This document shows positions 55,238-63,605 of a stretch of DNA of 64,000 nucleotides, piece after piece. A model generated the notes under the pieces. That model had not been told where the DNA came from. It saw only the letters and a program-made list of their open reading frames with translations, and ran no database searches. Where the stretch lies: assembly GCA_902500785.1 (NCBI GenBank), contig CABVRW010000005.1, positions 18,908 to 82,907 on the forward strand, given 5' to 3'. The translations under genes and the position numbers were made by a program. This DNA comes from an uncultured Nitrospira sp. (GTDB taxonomy: Bacteria; Nitrospirota; Nitrospiria; Nitrospirales; Nitrospiraceae). Position 1 is the stretch's first letter, and each line of letters opens with the position of its first letter.

Positions 55238-56025
55238 ATCTGCCCCTCTATGCCATGGGGCTCGGCGCGATGGTGGGGCTGGCAACGCTCACCTGGACCA
55301 TCAGCCTCATCAAACGCGATGTGAGCATTGTGGACGCCGCTTGGCCCCTGCTGTTTCTCAGCGGCGCGCTGGTCTACGCGGGAGGAACGGAGGAGTACTC
55401 CATACGAACGGCGCTCGTGCTCACGCTGGTCCTGCTGTGGGCCCTGCGCCTATCCGGCTATATCGTCACGCGAAATTGGGGCGAGCCGGAGGATCGGCGG
55501 TATCAGGACATCCGCAAGAAGTACGAGCCGAATTTTGCACTGAAGAGCCTCGGCATCATCTTCTGGTTTCAAGCCTTCCTCGCCTGGATCATTTCCCTGC
55601 CCCTGTGGGCGGCCCTGACGATGCCTGCTGAAGCCAGCTCTTTCGATCTCCTGGCGGTCCTGCTCTGGGGCATCGGCATGACATTCGAATCCGTCGGCGA
55701 CTGGCAGCTCTCGCGGTTCAAGGCGGATCCCGCGAACAAGGGCAAGGTCCTGGACAGCGGCCTCTGGCGCTATACCCGCCACCCCAACTATTTCGGCGAA
55801 TGTCTCGTCTGGTGGGGCTTCTACTGTTGTGCCTTATCGACCGGAGCCTGGTGGACGATCGTGGGACCGATCCTGTTGACCTACATGCTGCTGAGGTTCT
55901 CCGGCGTCGCGCTCATGGAAGAGACGATCGTGGAGCGGCGTCCCGAATATCGAGACTATATCGCGCGGACCAATGCCTTCTTTCCCGGTCCGCCAAAACC
56001 ATCCTCCGTTCACAACCCTGCATAG
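55234..56025 (+). CDS. DUF1295 membrane protein (steroid 5-alpha-reductase-like)
   Basis: Membrane protein of 263 residues with about seven helices. Seen: the reductase-family C-terminal signature RYTRHPNYFGECLVWWGFY near residue 175, preceded by LDSGLW, and MEETIVERRPEYRDYIARTNAFFP at the end. Relatives reduce double bonds using NADPH; the substrate here may be a lipid made by the operon (inference). ATGA overlap with the DUF2878 gene. Confidence 0.88.
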   Translation: MNLPLYAMGLGAMVGLATLTWTISLIKRDVSIVDAAWPLLFLSGALVYAGGTEEYSIRTALVLTLVLLWALRLSGYIVTRNWGEPEDRRYQDIRKKYEPNFALKSLGIIFWFQAFLAWIISLPLWAALTMPAEASSFDLLAVLLWGIGMTFESVGDWQLSRFKADPANKGKVLDSGLWRYTRHPNYFGECLVWWGFYCCALSTGAWWTIVGPILLTYMLLRFSGVALMEETIVERRPEYRDYIARTNAFFPGPPKPSSVHNPA

Positions 56026-56035
56026 GAACACGTGC

Positions 56036-56707
56036 ATGATGCGACGTGAGGTAATGCCTGGAACCGCGAGAAGAACCATGATGGCCGCGCTCGGCCTCCT
56101 GTGTCTGCTTGGCCTCGGCGGGGAGGCCATGGGCGCGACGACCAAGACCTATGACTTCACGGTCCTGTTGGACGACGATGAAATCGGGCACCAGCGCTTC
56201 GACGTGACGACGGATGGCGAGCGAACGCAAATTCAAGTGAACGCGGAATTCACGGTCAAATTCCTCTTGATCACGGTCTACACCTATCAACACAGCAATG
56301 TGGAGACCTGGCAAGGGTCCTGCCTGAGGGAGATTCACGCGGACACCAACGACAACGGAGACTCCTTCTTCGTCAAGGGGACCTATCGCGACGGCCGGCT
56401 GCAGTGGCGAACGCAGGCCGGAGAGCGGGCGGCGGAAGGCTGCATCAAGACCTTCGCCTATTGGAACCAGGACTGGCTGACCGGCGACCGGCTGCTGAAC
56501 TCGCAGACGGGCGACCTGCAGAGGGCGGCTATCAACCTACTCGGGAAAGAGACCATCGCCGTGCGCGGCAGCCCCACACCAACCACCCATCGCCGGATCG
56601 TCACGGATCAGTTCACCATCGACCTCTGGTATGCGCTGGACGGCGAGTGGGTCGCCCTACAATCCACCACGAACAAGGGTAGGACTCTCCACTACCGGCT
56701 CCAGTGA
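56036..56707 (+). CDS. DUF6134-type exported protein
   Basis: Exported protein of 223 residues. Signal peptide about 1-33 (MMAALGLLCLLGLGGEAMG), then a beta-rich domain: KTYDFTVLLDDDEIGHQRFDV, TVYTYQHSNVETWQGSCL and HYRL at the C-terminus, as in the DUF6134 family. Periplasmic and of unknown function; genes like it recur beside DUF1295 and lipocalin genes. It starts ten bases after the DUF1295 stop, with AGGAA upstream, and ends seven bases before the lipocalin gene. Confidence 0.75.
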   Translation: MMRREVMPGTARRTMMAALGLLCLLGLGGEAMGATTKTYDFTVLLDDDEIGHQRFDVTTDGERTQIQVNAEFTVKFLLITVYTYQHSNVETWQGSCLREIHADTNDNGDSFFVKGTYRDGRLQWRTQAGERAAEGCIKTFAYWNQDWLTGDRLLNSQTGDLQRAAINLLGKETIAVRGSPTPTTHRRIVTDQFTIDLWYALDGEWVALQSTTNKGRTLHYRLQ

Positions 56708-56714
56708 GGACCAC

Positions 56715-57242
56715 ATGACCTATCGCATCTTGTCGATCGTCGCGCTGTGCTTGTTGATCGGGCTGACGGCCTGCACCAAACATCCGCCCATTCGCACCGA
56801 GAATGCGGTCGACCTGAATCGATTCATGGGAGACTGGTACGTCATCGCCAATATTCCATCCATCATCGAGACGGAAGCCTACAATGCCGTGGAGTCCTAT
56901 CGCCTACAGGAAGACGGCTCCATCGCAACGACCTTCACCTTCCGTGACGGCGGATTTGACGGCAAGAAGAAAGTCTACCATCCCACTGGGTATGTCGTGG
57001 ACCATGAGTCCAACGCGGTCTGGGGCATGGAGTTCCTATGGCCGATCAAAGCCGACTATCGCATCATGTATGTGGATGAGGCCTACCACCAGACCATCGT
57101 CGGCAGGCTCAAGCGCGATTACGTCTGGCTGATGGCGCGAACCCCGCAGATCCCGGCAGCCGACTACCAACGGTTCCTCAGCCTCATCGCGGAGGAGGGG
57201 TACGATGTGACGAAAGTCCGGAAAGTGCCGCAACGCTGGTAG
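56715..57242 (+). CDS. blc: Bacterial lipocalin (Blc-type lipoprotein)
   Basis: Lipoprotein of 175 residues. Signal with lipobox GLTAC (Cys near residue 19), the lipocalin GxW motif in FMGDWYVIANIPS near residue 37, and YRIMYVDEAYHQTIVGRLKRDYVWLMARTP, matching the family's strands F-H. Blc sits in the outer membrane and binds fatty acids or lysophospholipids. GAGG lies five bases before the ATG. Last gene of the CFA-type operon, which suggests lipid repair or envelope adaptation. Confidence 0.93.
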   Translation: MTYRILSIVALCLLIGLTACTKHPPIRTENAVDLNRFMGDWYVIANIPSIIETEAYNAVESYRLQEDGSIATTFTFRDGGFDGKKKVYHPTGYVVDHESNAVWGMEFLWPIKADYRIMYVDEAYHQTIVGRLKRDYVWLMARTPQIPAADYQRFLSLIAEEGYDVTKVRKVPQRW

Positions 57243-57317
57243 GAGCGTCGAAGCGCCTGATATGAAATGGACGGCAAAATTGATACAGTGGGCCATCACC
57301 ATGAGGGCCCTGTCGAG

Positions 57318-57632
57318 ATGAATGAAGAGTCTATCAATCACACCATTGAGCTACGGCTCACCTACCGCTACATCAAGGATCACCCCTGGACCGTGCAGGC
57401 TATCAACGGATTTCTCTCCGCCTATTTCATGGAGAAACCCGGGTTTACCGTACAGCGGCACTTCGACGACCTCGAATCCGGCATGCACGTGTGGCTCTGT
57501 GACGTTCCGTCCAACATGAAAGTCTCCGTGCTCCTGAGACGTCTGCAAGCGGACATTCCTCCCTGCCGCCACCTTCAACCAGCCGTCGAAGGGTCCGCCA
57601 CACCGCAATACGTCATCGATAGTCCGGCGTGA
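57318..57632 (+). CDS. Small protein of unknown function
   Basis: Protein of 104 residues, not recognised. Soluble, with no signal peptide: SINHTIELRLTYRYIKDHPWTVQAI near the start and MHVWLCDVPSNMKVSVLLRRLQ in the middle, a likely alpha/beta fold. The start is uncertain: an ATG 17 codons upstream (57267) is in frame, but GAGGG is better placed for 57318. It stands between the lipocalin and SDR genes on the same strand. Confidence 0.6.
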   Translation: MNEESINHTIELRLTYRYIKDHPWTVQAINGFLSAYFMEKPGFTVQRHFDDLESGMHVWLCDVPSNMKVSVLLRRLQADIPPCRHLQPAVEGSATPQYVIDSPA

Positions 57633-57698
57633 ATGACGACCTTGCGCCGCGCACCGCCCCATGACTAGACTGGGTGATATGAGAACGAGGGAGGTGGC

Positions 57699-58301
57699 AT
57701 GCGGGTAATTGTGATCGGAGGAACGGGCACCATCGGATCCGCCGTCGTCAAGCTGTTGTCGACGCGGCACGATGTGGTCGCGGTGGGACACACACAGGGG
57801 ACGTTCCAAGTTGATCTGGCCTCGCCGGACTCCATCACAAACCTCTTCAACCGCGTCGGCACCTGCGACGCGGTCGTGAGCACGGCGGGCATCGCCAAGT
57901 TCGCGAGCCTGGACGAATTGACCTATGACGACTACTTCATCGGACTGAAGAACAAGCTCATGGGGCAGGCGAACCTGGTGCGGATCGGCAGCCCCTTCGT
58001 GATCAACCACGGATCGTTCACGCTCACCAGTGGCGTGCTCAGCCGGGAGCCCATGAAAGGGAGTTGCGCGATCAGCATGGCCAATGCCGGTCTGGAAGGG
58101 TTCGTCCGCGCCGCCGCCTTGGACCTGCCGCGTCGCATCCGGGTGAATGTCGTCAGCCCGCCTTGGGTCACGGAAACCTTGATCGCGCGAGGCATGAACC
58201 CATCGATCGGCCTGCCCGCCGACAAGGTCGCGCAGGCCTATCTCTCAAGTGTGGAAGGCACGATGACGGGGCAGGTGCTTGATCCGAGAACAATCGCCTG
58301 A
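57699..58301 (+). CDS. Short SDR-type dehydrogenase without catalytic tyrosine motif
   Basis: Protein of 200 residues, shorter than the usual 250. Seen: VIVIGGTGTIGSAVVKLL (TGxxGxxG-like), VSTAGIAKFASL, and a C-terminal RVNVVSPPWVTETL. At the position of the catalytic YxxxK the sequence reads SMANAGLEG, so the classical residues are absent, as in a known group of small SDR proteins. It may bind a nucleotide without redox catalysis, or use other residues. It converges with the AlkC gene, five bases away. Confidence 0.83.
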   Translation: MRVIVIGGTGTIGSAVVKLLSTRHDVVAVGHTQGTFQVDLASPDSITNLFNRVGTCDAVVSTAGIAKFASLDELTYDDYFIGLKNKLMGQANLVRIGSPFVINHGSFTLTSGVLSREPMKGSCAISMANAGLEGFVRAAALDLPRRIRVNVVSPPWVTETLIARGMNPSIGLPADKVAQAYLSSVEGTMTGQVLDPRTIA

Positions 58302-58306
58302 ATCTA

Positions 58307-59437
58307 TCAGCGCCGTGTGATCCGTCCCCGCACCAGATCAAACGTCCCCAACGGGTAGGGACGTCCATTCACCAACACGTCCACCTGATGGGTCCCGGGA
58401 TAGTGCGTCCTCGTCGTCAGTTGCGCCAGCGAGAGCGTCTTTCTCAGTTGCACCATCCCATGCGGAGCCGGCTCCACCGCCTTCAACTTAAATACCTTCG
58501 GCCGTTGCAACCCGTTGGCTTTGACATACTGCACCCGCAAATCCACCAACAGCCGTTGAGCAACCGGAGCCCGGTTGGTCACCTCACAGGCAATGGTCAC
58601 AGTCGATCCGATCACAGGACGGTGCGGAGTGATCTGCACCTTTCCCACCGACACACGCGGTACCGTGCCGAAACCCAACAGCGCGAGCGCGCCTGATTCA
58701 CCGCGTTTGACCGCCGACCGTAACGCATGGCGAATGATCCATCCGCGCTCTTCCGTCGCATTCACCATCCACTGTCTCGCCGTCTCCACAAGCAACCCCG
58801 GATGGTCCTTACCGATGTCGTTCAGGTTATTCGCCACACTTCGACGCACATACAGCGCCGGGTCATCTTTGAGTCGCTCCAACAACGCGAGGACGGGGCG
58901 GGGATCCGCCTGAAACGCGCGCAATCGCGGCGCCCATGGCAACCGGGGACGTGTGCCTTCCGACACCAGGCGACGCACGTCTTCGCTTGGGTCGGCCGTC
59001 CACTCCGTGAGTCGCGCCAACGTCGCCGCTTGATGCCGTTCGAGATACCGGCGAAGGCTGAACTCTGCCGTGAACCGTTGCGTCAGCTGGTACTGCGCCC
59101 GCATGGAGGTCTCGAAATGCTCAAGCCCGTATTCAGCCACAAAAAACACGTGCGGAAGCAACAGAAAGGAGCCCATCCCCGCACCAACTGTTCGTTCGAC
59201 TTTTTGGTCGAGCGACGCCAGAAGGATCTCGATCGCCTGCTCATAGTCGTCCGGCAAGGAGCGTCGAAGCTGGTGGGCGATTTTCCAGCCGCGCGGCATC
59301 AATTCAAGCGAGTCATATCCCTCCAACGCAGACCGGACGAACGCCTTCTGATCAAATCGAGGAAAGACGGCCGCGATCATCCGTGCGATGGTGCGGGGAA
59401 CGTCGGCGCCGAAACTATTCTTGAGCGGTTCAGCCAT
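58307..59437 (-). CDS. alkC: AlkC-type DNA alkylation repair protein with Ig-like tail
   Basis: Protein of 376 residues. Residues about 1-250 are helical HEAT-like repeats of the AlkC/AlkD glycosylase group (FSLRRYLERHQAATLARLTEWTADPSEDVRRLVSEGTRPRLP-type region, then LYVRRSVANNLNDIGKDHP). Residues about 260-376 form a beta-sandwich (PVIGSTVTIACEVTNRAPVAQ) matching the Ig-like domain that distinguishes AlkC. It excises N-methylated purines. It starts six bases after the SUI1 stop, so it is coupled to it. Confidence 0.88.
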   Translation of the reverse strand: MAEPLKNSFGADVPRTIARMIAAVFPRFDQKAFVRSALEGYDSLELMPRGWKIAHQLRRSLPDDYEQAIEILLASLDQKVERTVGAGMGSFLLLPHVFFVAEYGLEHFETSMRAQYQLTQRFTAEFSLRRYLERHQAATLARLTEWTADPSEDVRRLVSEGTRPRLPWAPRLRAFQADPRPVLALLERLKDDPALYVRRSVANNLNDIGKDHPGLLVETARQWMVNATEERGWIIRHALRSAVKRGESGALALLGFGTVPRVSVGKVQITPHRPVIGSTVTIACEVTNRAPVAQRLLVDLRVQYVKANGLQRPKVFKLKAVEPAPHGMVQLRKTLSLAQLTTRTHYPGTHQVDVLVNGRPYPLGTFDLVRGRITRR

Positions 59438-59443
59438 GATACG

Positions 59444-59836
59444 TCACCCGCCGGCAAACACCGGCCGGAACCCGGCCTTGGCCAGAATGCGGGCGACCTC
59501 CTCGCGCTTGTCGCCCTGAATTTCGATCCGTCCGTCCTTCACTGTCCCGCCGACGCCGCAGGCCTTCTGCATCTCCTTGGCAAGTTGCTCCTTCTCGGTC
59601 TGACCCATGGCGACGAATCCCGTGACGACCGTCACGGTCTTGCCGCCGCGATGCGCCGTCTGCCGAAGAATATCCACTCGCCCACGATGCTTCACGTGGG
59701 TCGGCGAGGCCGCAATGGGCCGATCTGTCTTGCTTCCCGGTTGAGTCGGTGGCAGGTCCAGATCCTTCAATGCGGCGAATGGACTCTTCCACGCAACCGG
59801 TTCACCGTCGGTGGGAATGCGTTTCTTCTCTTTCAT
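59444..59836 (-). CDS. SUI1/eIF1-family translation factor (YciH-like)
   Basis: Protein of 130 residues. The C-terminal half is an eIF1/SUI1 domain: KTVTVVTGFVAMGQTEKEQLAKEMQ, a conserved GVGGTVKDGRIEIQGDKREEV loop and ILAKAGFRPVFAGG. Bacterial YciH can enforce start-site fidelity in vitro. The N-terminal 50 residues are basic and probably disordered. Part of a minus-strand series with YaeQ upstream and AlkC downstream. Confidence 0.92.
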   Translation of the reverse strand: MKEKKRIPTDGEPVAWKSPFAALKDLDLPPTQPGSKTDRPIAASPTHVKHRGRVDILRQTAHRGGKTVTVVTGFVAMGQTEKEQLAKEMQKACGVGGTVKDGRIEIQGDKREEVARILAKAGFRPVFAGG

Positions 59837-59889
59837 GCCATCAGGTTCCGGAGCTCAACAGTGCCGACAGGCGTTTCACATTCAACCCC

Positions 59890-60432
59890 TCACGCTTCTT
59901 TCCAGGTCGCCAGCTCAATCTGCACGGCATTCGTTCCGTCTCCGACCAACAACTGCTCGCCCTGAATGGTGCAATGCAAGTCCATCTGGCGCTGTGCCAG
60001 CTCGGCTAAGGCTCGACTTCCCTCCAGCGAGATATTCATCACACTGAGATTACTCAACCGCTCAAGCCCAGCGAGATGCTGCTTCTTCCACTGATCCGCC
60101 GCACGACCGCCATAGGTGTAGATGCTGACATGCCTCGCGCGACCGCAGGCCTGCCGAATGGCTTTTTCATCAGGCAGACCCACGTCGATCCATAGCTCGA
60201 TAAGACCGGTCACATCCTTCTGCCAGAGCGCGGGTTCATCTTCGGCGCCCACCCCTCGGCCAAACACCAGCGCCTCATGCGCATGCAGCGCAAAGGCCAG
60301 CAGCCGCATCATCATACGCTCGTCGGTTTCCGACGGATGGCGCGCGAGGGTGACCGTGTGGTCTTCGTAATAATGACGATCCACGTCGGCGATGTGGAGG
60401 ACGGCCTTAAAAACAGTCGCGTTCGAAGCCAT
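59890..60432 (-). CDS. yaeQ: YaeQ family protein
   Basis: Protein of 180 residues, full length for YaeQ. Seen: ATVFKAVLHIADVDRHYYEDH at the start, HPSETDERMMMRLLAFALHA with the family's acidic cluster, IELWIDVGLPDEKAIRQACGRA and a C-terminal LHCTIQGEQLLVGDG. The fold resembles PD-(D/E)XK nucleases; the cellular role is unsettled. It lies 59 bases downstream of the mechanosensitive channel gene. Confidence 0.93.
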   Translation of the reverse strand: MASNATVFKAVLHIADVDRHYYEDHTVTLARHPSETDERMMMRLLAFALHAHEALVFGRGVGAEDEPALWQKDVTGLIELWIDVGLPDEKAIRQACGRARHVSIYTYGGRAADQWKKQHLAGLERLSNLSVMNISLEGSRALAELAQRQMDLHCTIQGEQLLVGDGTNAVQIELATWKEA

Positions 60433-60491
60433 GACGAGATGATGCGTTCCGTGCCGGAGAAGATTCAGATCACTGACTGAACGATTCCCGG

Positions 60492-62780
60492 CTATTTTCT
60501 GGCGATGCTCGCTTCAACAAAGGCCTTCTCGATCATAAGCCGCAGGTCGCTGGCCACGGTGGCCGGATCGATGCCAGGACCGAATTCGATCCAGTAGTAC
60601 ACGAGGAAGGTCAAGGCATGCTCGCTGAAATCATCCAGCAGGACATAGGGTTCCGGCGATTTGAGAATTCTCCCATGCTGGCCGGCCAGTTCACGCAACA
60701 ATTCCTTGACGCGGCGGGCATCGGACCCGGCGGCGACGGCCACGCGTAGCGAGTAGCGTTTGTCATAGCTGGAGTAGGTCCAGTTGGTCAGGTTCTTCTC
60801 GAGCAGATTGCTGTTCGGCACAAGGGTTTCGACTCCGCTGACGTCTCGGATCGTCGAGGAACGCAGGCCGATGGTGGTCACGATTCCACGAATCCCATCG
60901 ACTTCGATCACATCACCGACACGCAGCGGCTGCTCCAACAACAGCAGCAACCCGCTGATGACATTCTTCAACAGGTTTTGGGTGCCGAACCCTACTCCGA
61001 TGGCCAAGGCTCCGCCAAGAAACGCAAAGGCCGTGATCGGGATCTTGACATAGAGCAGCGTCAGAATCACGAGCAGCATGAACAGAAAGGCAAAGGCCCA
61101 TTGTCGGATGATATTCGCGACATGTTGGTCGACTTGCAATCGCGCGATCGCCAGTTTCGCGGCCAATCGTGCCAATAACCTCGCCAACCAGTATCCCACG
61201 AGCAGGATCGCAATCGCCGTCAGCATCTTTCCGACGGTAATGCTGCGATGGCCGGTGATACTCTTCCCCTCCACCTCGATCGTATCCTCGACAGTAAACA
61301 CTTCCACATTCCAGGCATTCCCCATCGTCGTCAGGGTAGCGGTAGTCCATTCCCGAGCCCGCACCAACCAAGACCGTGCCTCCTCCCGCTGGAGAAACTG
61401 AGCCTGCCAGTTCTGAATCAACTCCAACAGCGCCTCCGCGCGCTGGAGCATGCGCCGGTAGAGCTCCTCCCGGTGGCGATAGGCGCGGAGCATGTCGTTG
61501 AGATGGGATGTGCCGACCGCGGCCGATGTGTCTTTCATGCGGTTCTCCACGTCGGTGATCTGCCCACCCACCATCGCCAGCTGTTGTGCCCCATAGTCTT
61601 TCCAGCCTTGAATCTGCTTGGCGGCCGACGCCTGTTTCGATGCCGCTTCTCGTTCCCCAGCGACGGAGAGGGTTCCCTGGGTCGTGGCAAACCGAACATC
61701 CCACAGCTGCCGTTCATGAGTCAGGCCGTTCAGCATCTGGCGAAGCAGATCCACATGCAGATCGGCGTTATCGAACTGCAGCCTGTTGAGCTCAATGTCA
61801 TCGGAGAGCCGATCCACTCGCTGCTGCCTGTCATCCCGCGATGCCGCTTTCGAACCGGATCCGGAGGCCTGGGTCTCGGCCAGCTTGGCTTCACTGGCCG
61901 CGGTTTCCCGGCGTCGCGCTGTCTGTTCAAGTACCGCCCGTTCCATCTCCGACATCAGCGCCTGCAGGTCTGCGTCCAACCGCTTCGTGATCTTCTGATA
62001 CTCCTGCGGCGTGAATTCCACCTGCTGCGCGGCAACGACACGTTGCCGCTCCAGCAAGTCGATGCGCTGCCGGGCTTCCGTGAGCTCTTCCTTCGTCTGC
62101 GCCTTGTCCGCCTCCAACATGCCGACTCGTGCCGCCGCCACGCGTGCGCGTAACTGCGCGAGGTCACGATCCCGAATCAGAGCGTCCCGCTTCCCGGTAT
62201 CCTCGACCCCCTCGAGCCGCTCGGAGGCCTGGCGAACCTGTTCCTGTGCCGCTTTCAAATGACGCTGCGTGATCTCGGCCATGCCTTCGATCATGTTGAG
62301 CCTGATGCGGACTCCCTGGGCCGTGAGCGCCATGGATCGGGCCTCATCGCGCAACTCATCGACCATCATGATCGAATAGGGGGGCGGAGTCTGAAATCCG
62401 TCCCATTCTTTGCTCTGGCGCTCAATCTCTCGCACGCGCGGCCGCATCAGATCGAGTTTTCGCAAGGCATCGAGATGCTGCCCGTAAATCTGCACCAACT
62501 GTTGCAGCAACGAACGACGCTCTATCAATCGAGGATCCGTCGTCCCGAGAGGCGCCGGACCGAGCTCGCTGAGTGCCTTGTCGGCAGCCGCCTGCTTGCT
62601 CTGCAAATCGCTTACCGATGACTCGGGTGCCGATCCATCGGCCGAGCGCGTGGGTGAGTGACCGGTGGAATCGGATTGCGTCTCCTTCTCCGGGGACGCG
62701 GCCGAAGCCGCCATAGGGAGGGTTGGAGCCTGAGACAGGCCGATCAGGAACGCGAGGACAAGAACCAGCTTCATGCGCAC
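60492..62780 (-). CDS. MscS-family mechanosensitive channel with long periplasmic coiled coil
   Basis: Protein of 762 residues. Signal peptide about 1-28, a long periplasmic coiled-coil region about 50-470, membrane helices about 535-655, and an MscS core: GVGFGTQNLLKNVISGLLLL (pore helix TM3), QPLRVGDVIEVDGIRGIVTTIGLRSST (beta domain) and a C-terminal cytoplasmic domain about 680-760. It is smaller than MscK (about 1120) but of the same style. It releases solutes on osmotic downshift. First gene of the YaeQ-SUI1-AlkC series; co-transcription is not certain. Confidence 0.92.
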   Translation of the reverse strand: MRMKLVLVLAFLIGLSQAPTLPMAASAASPEKETQSDSTGHSPTRSADGSAPESSVSDLQSKQAAADKALSELGPAPLGTTDPRLIERRSLLQQLVQIYGQHLDALRKLDLMRPRVREIERQSKEWDGFQTPPPYSIMMVDELRDEARSMALTAQGVRIRLNMIEGMAEITQRHLKAAQEQVRQASERLEGVEDTGKRDALIRDRDLAQLRARVAAARVGMLEADKAQTKEELTEARQRIDLLERQRVVAAQQVEFTPQEYQKITKRLDADLQALMSEMERAVLEQTARRRETAASEAKLAETQASGSGSKAASRDDRQQRVDRLSDDIELNRLQFDNADLHVDLLRQMLNGLTHERQLWDVRFATTQGTLSVAGEREAASKQASAAKQIQGWKDYGAQQLAMVGGQITDVENRMKDTSAAVGTSHLNDMLRAYRHREELYRRMLQRAEALLELIQNWQAQFLQREEARSWLVRAREWTTATLTTMGNAWNVEVFTVEDTIEVEGKSITGHRSITVGKMLTAIAILLVGYWLARLLARLAAKLAIARLQVDQHVANIIRQWAFAFLFMLLVILTLLYVKIPITAFAFLGGALAIGVGFGTQNLLKNVISGLLLLLEQPLRVGDVIEVDGIRGIVTTIGLRSSTIRDVSGVETLVPNSNLLEKNLTNWTYSSYDKRYSLRVAVAAGSDARRVKELLRELAGQHGRILKSPEPYVLLDDFSEHALTFLVYYWIEFGPGIDPATVASDLRLMIEKAFVEASIARK

Positions 62781-62820
62781 GAACCTCTACCTCTCGGCCA
62801 CGTGAAACATCCTGCTTCTA

Positions 62821-62846
62821 TGTACAGAGCTGGTGAGGATTGTACA
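62821..62846. promoter_or_regulatory. Paired TGTACA half-sites upstream of the channel gene
   Basis: Two palindromic TGTACA hexamers at 62821-62826 and 62841-62846 are 20 bases apart, two helical turns. On the minus strand they also lie at positions that could be weak -35 and -10 elements. Confidence 0.25.
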
Positions 62847-63014
62847 AGCCGCGCCGGGCGGAACCAAGAGAAGAGGACGCTCATCGTTGTTCCTAACCAG
62901 AAACAACGATCACGTGGTGCAGGAGGAACTCAGCCAGAAGGATACGGGCTGCCTTATAGCGAGCGAGAATGTCGCGGCATGAGCGGCTCTCCGTCGATAT
63001 CCATAATGAAGGCA

Positions 63015-63233
63015 TCACTCCAGCTCCGCGATGTACATGCCTTCTACTCGCTCACGCGCCCACGGTGTCTTACGAAGAAATGTGAGGCTGGATTTGACGC
63101 TCGGATTGTTCAAAAAGCAGCGCACCGGCAAGCGACGGCCCAGCTCCGCCCACCCATGCCGCTCGACGAGCGTGGTGACGATGGTCTCCAACGTCACCCC
63201 GTGCAACGGATCGCGAGGATGGGAAATTGTCAT
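63015..63233 (-). CDS. VF530-type DUF2132 protein
   Basis: Protein of 72 residues, family length. Seen: DPLHGVTLETIVTTLVERHGW at the start, RCFLNNPSVKSSLTFLRKTPWARERVEGMY at the end; the NPSVKSSLxFLRKTPWAR string is the family hallmark. Probable DNA-binding fold by analogy with the VF530 structure. No operon partner. Confidence 0.9.
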   Translation of the reverse strand: MTISHPRDPLHGVTLETIVTTLVERHGWAELGRRLPVRCFLNNPSVKSSLTFLRKTPWARERVEGMYIAELE

Positions 63234-63338
63234 GGGCGCATGACTGACGGCATGAAAGAAGAGTCCATTGCTGATGGTTGCAGATCAGGAGGGGTCGGTG
63301 GCATGGCTAGGTCGCCATGCAAGTTTTCGATTTTTCCA

Positions 63339-63563
63339 TCAAACATCGAGACATTCTTCTGTCTCGGCTTCGAAGTGAAATCGTGCCATTTTCAATACAC
63401 CTTCAAACACCAGCCCTAACTCAGGCTCTCTGGCTGTCAGATGCATAAGATCCGTCAACACATCAATCAAAGTTCCTCTTGGGTCATGAGGGTCACCAAA
63501 CTGCCTTGCATACATTTCAAGAACTTCCCTGCCTCGTTCTGCCCTTTCGTCGTTTGTTGGCAT
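63339..63563 (-). CDS. Small protein of unknown function
   Basis: Acidic protein of 74 residues, not recognised. Predicted helical: ERGREVLEMYARQFGDP, then LIDVLTDLMHLTAREPEL and a Glu-rich end. The start is an ATG with GGAGG five bases upstream. It lies in AT-richer DNA (about 45% GC) next to the HNH endonuclease gene, 42 bases downstream of it, and probably arrived with it. Confidence 0.65.
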   Translation of the reverse strand: MPTNDERAERGREVLEMYARQFGDPHDPRGTLIDVLTDLMHLTAREPELGLVFEGVLKMARFHFEAETEECLDV

Positions 63564-63605
63564 GTGTTCCTCCAATCCCGTGCATTCCTATAAATTTCAT
63601 GTTTA

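Noticed and set aside
58727..59965. A 412-residue plus-strand open frame
   Set aside because: Antisense to AlkC and SUI1, both well supported, and Arg/His-rich.
62658..63419. A 253-residue plus-strand open frame covering the gap after the MscS-type gene
   Set aside because: No ribosome site or domain; it runs across the well-supported DUF2132 gene on the other strand.
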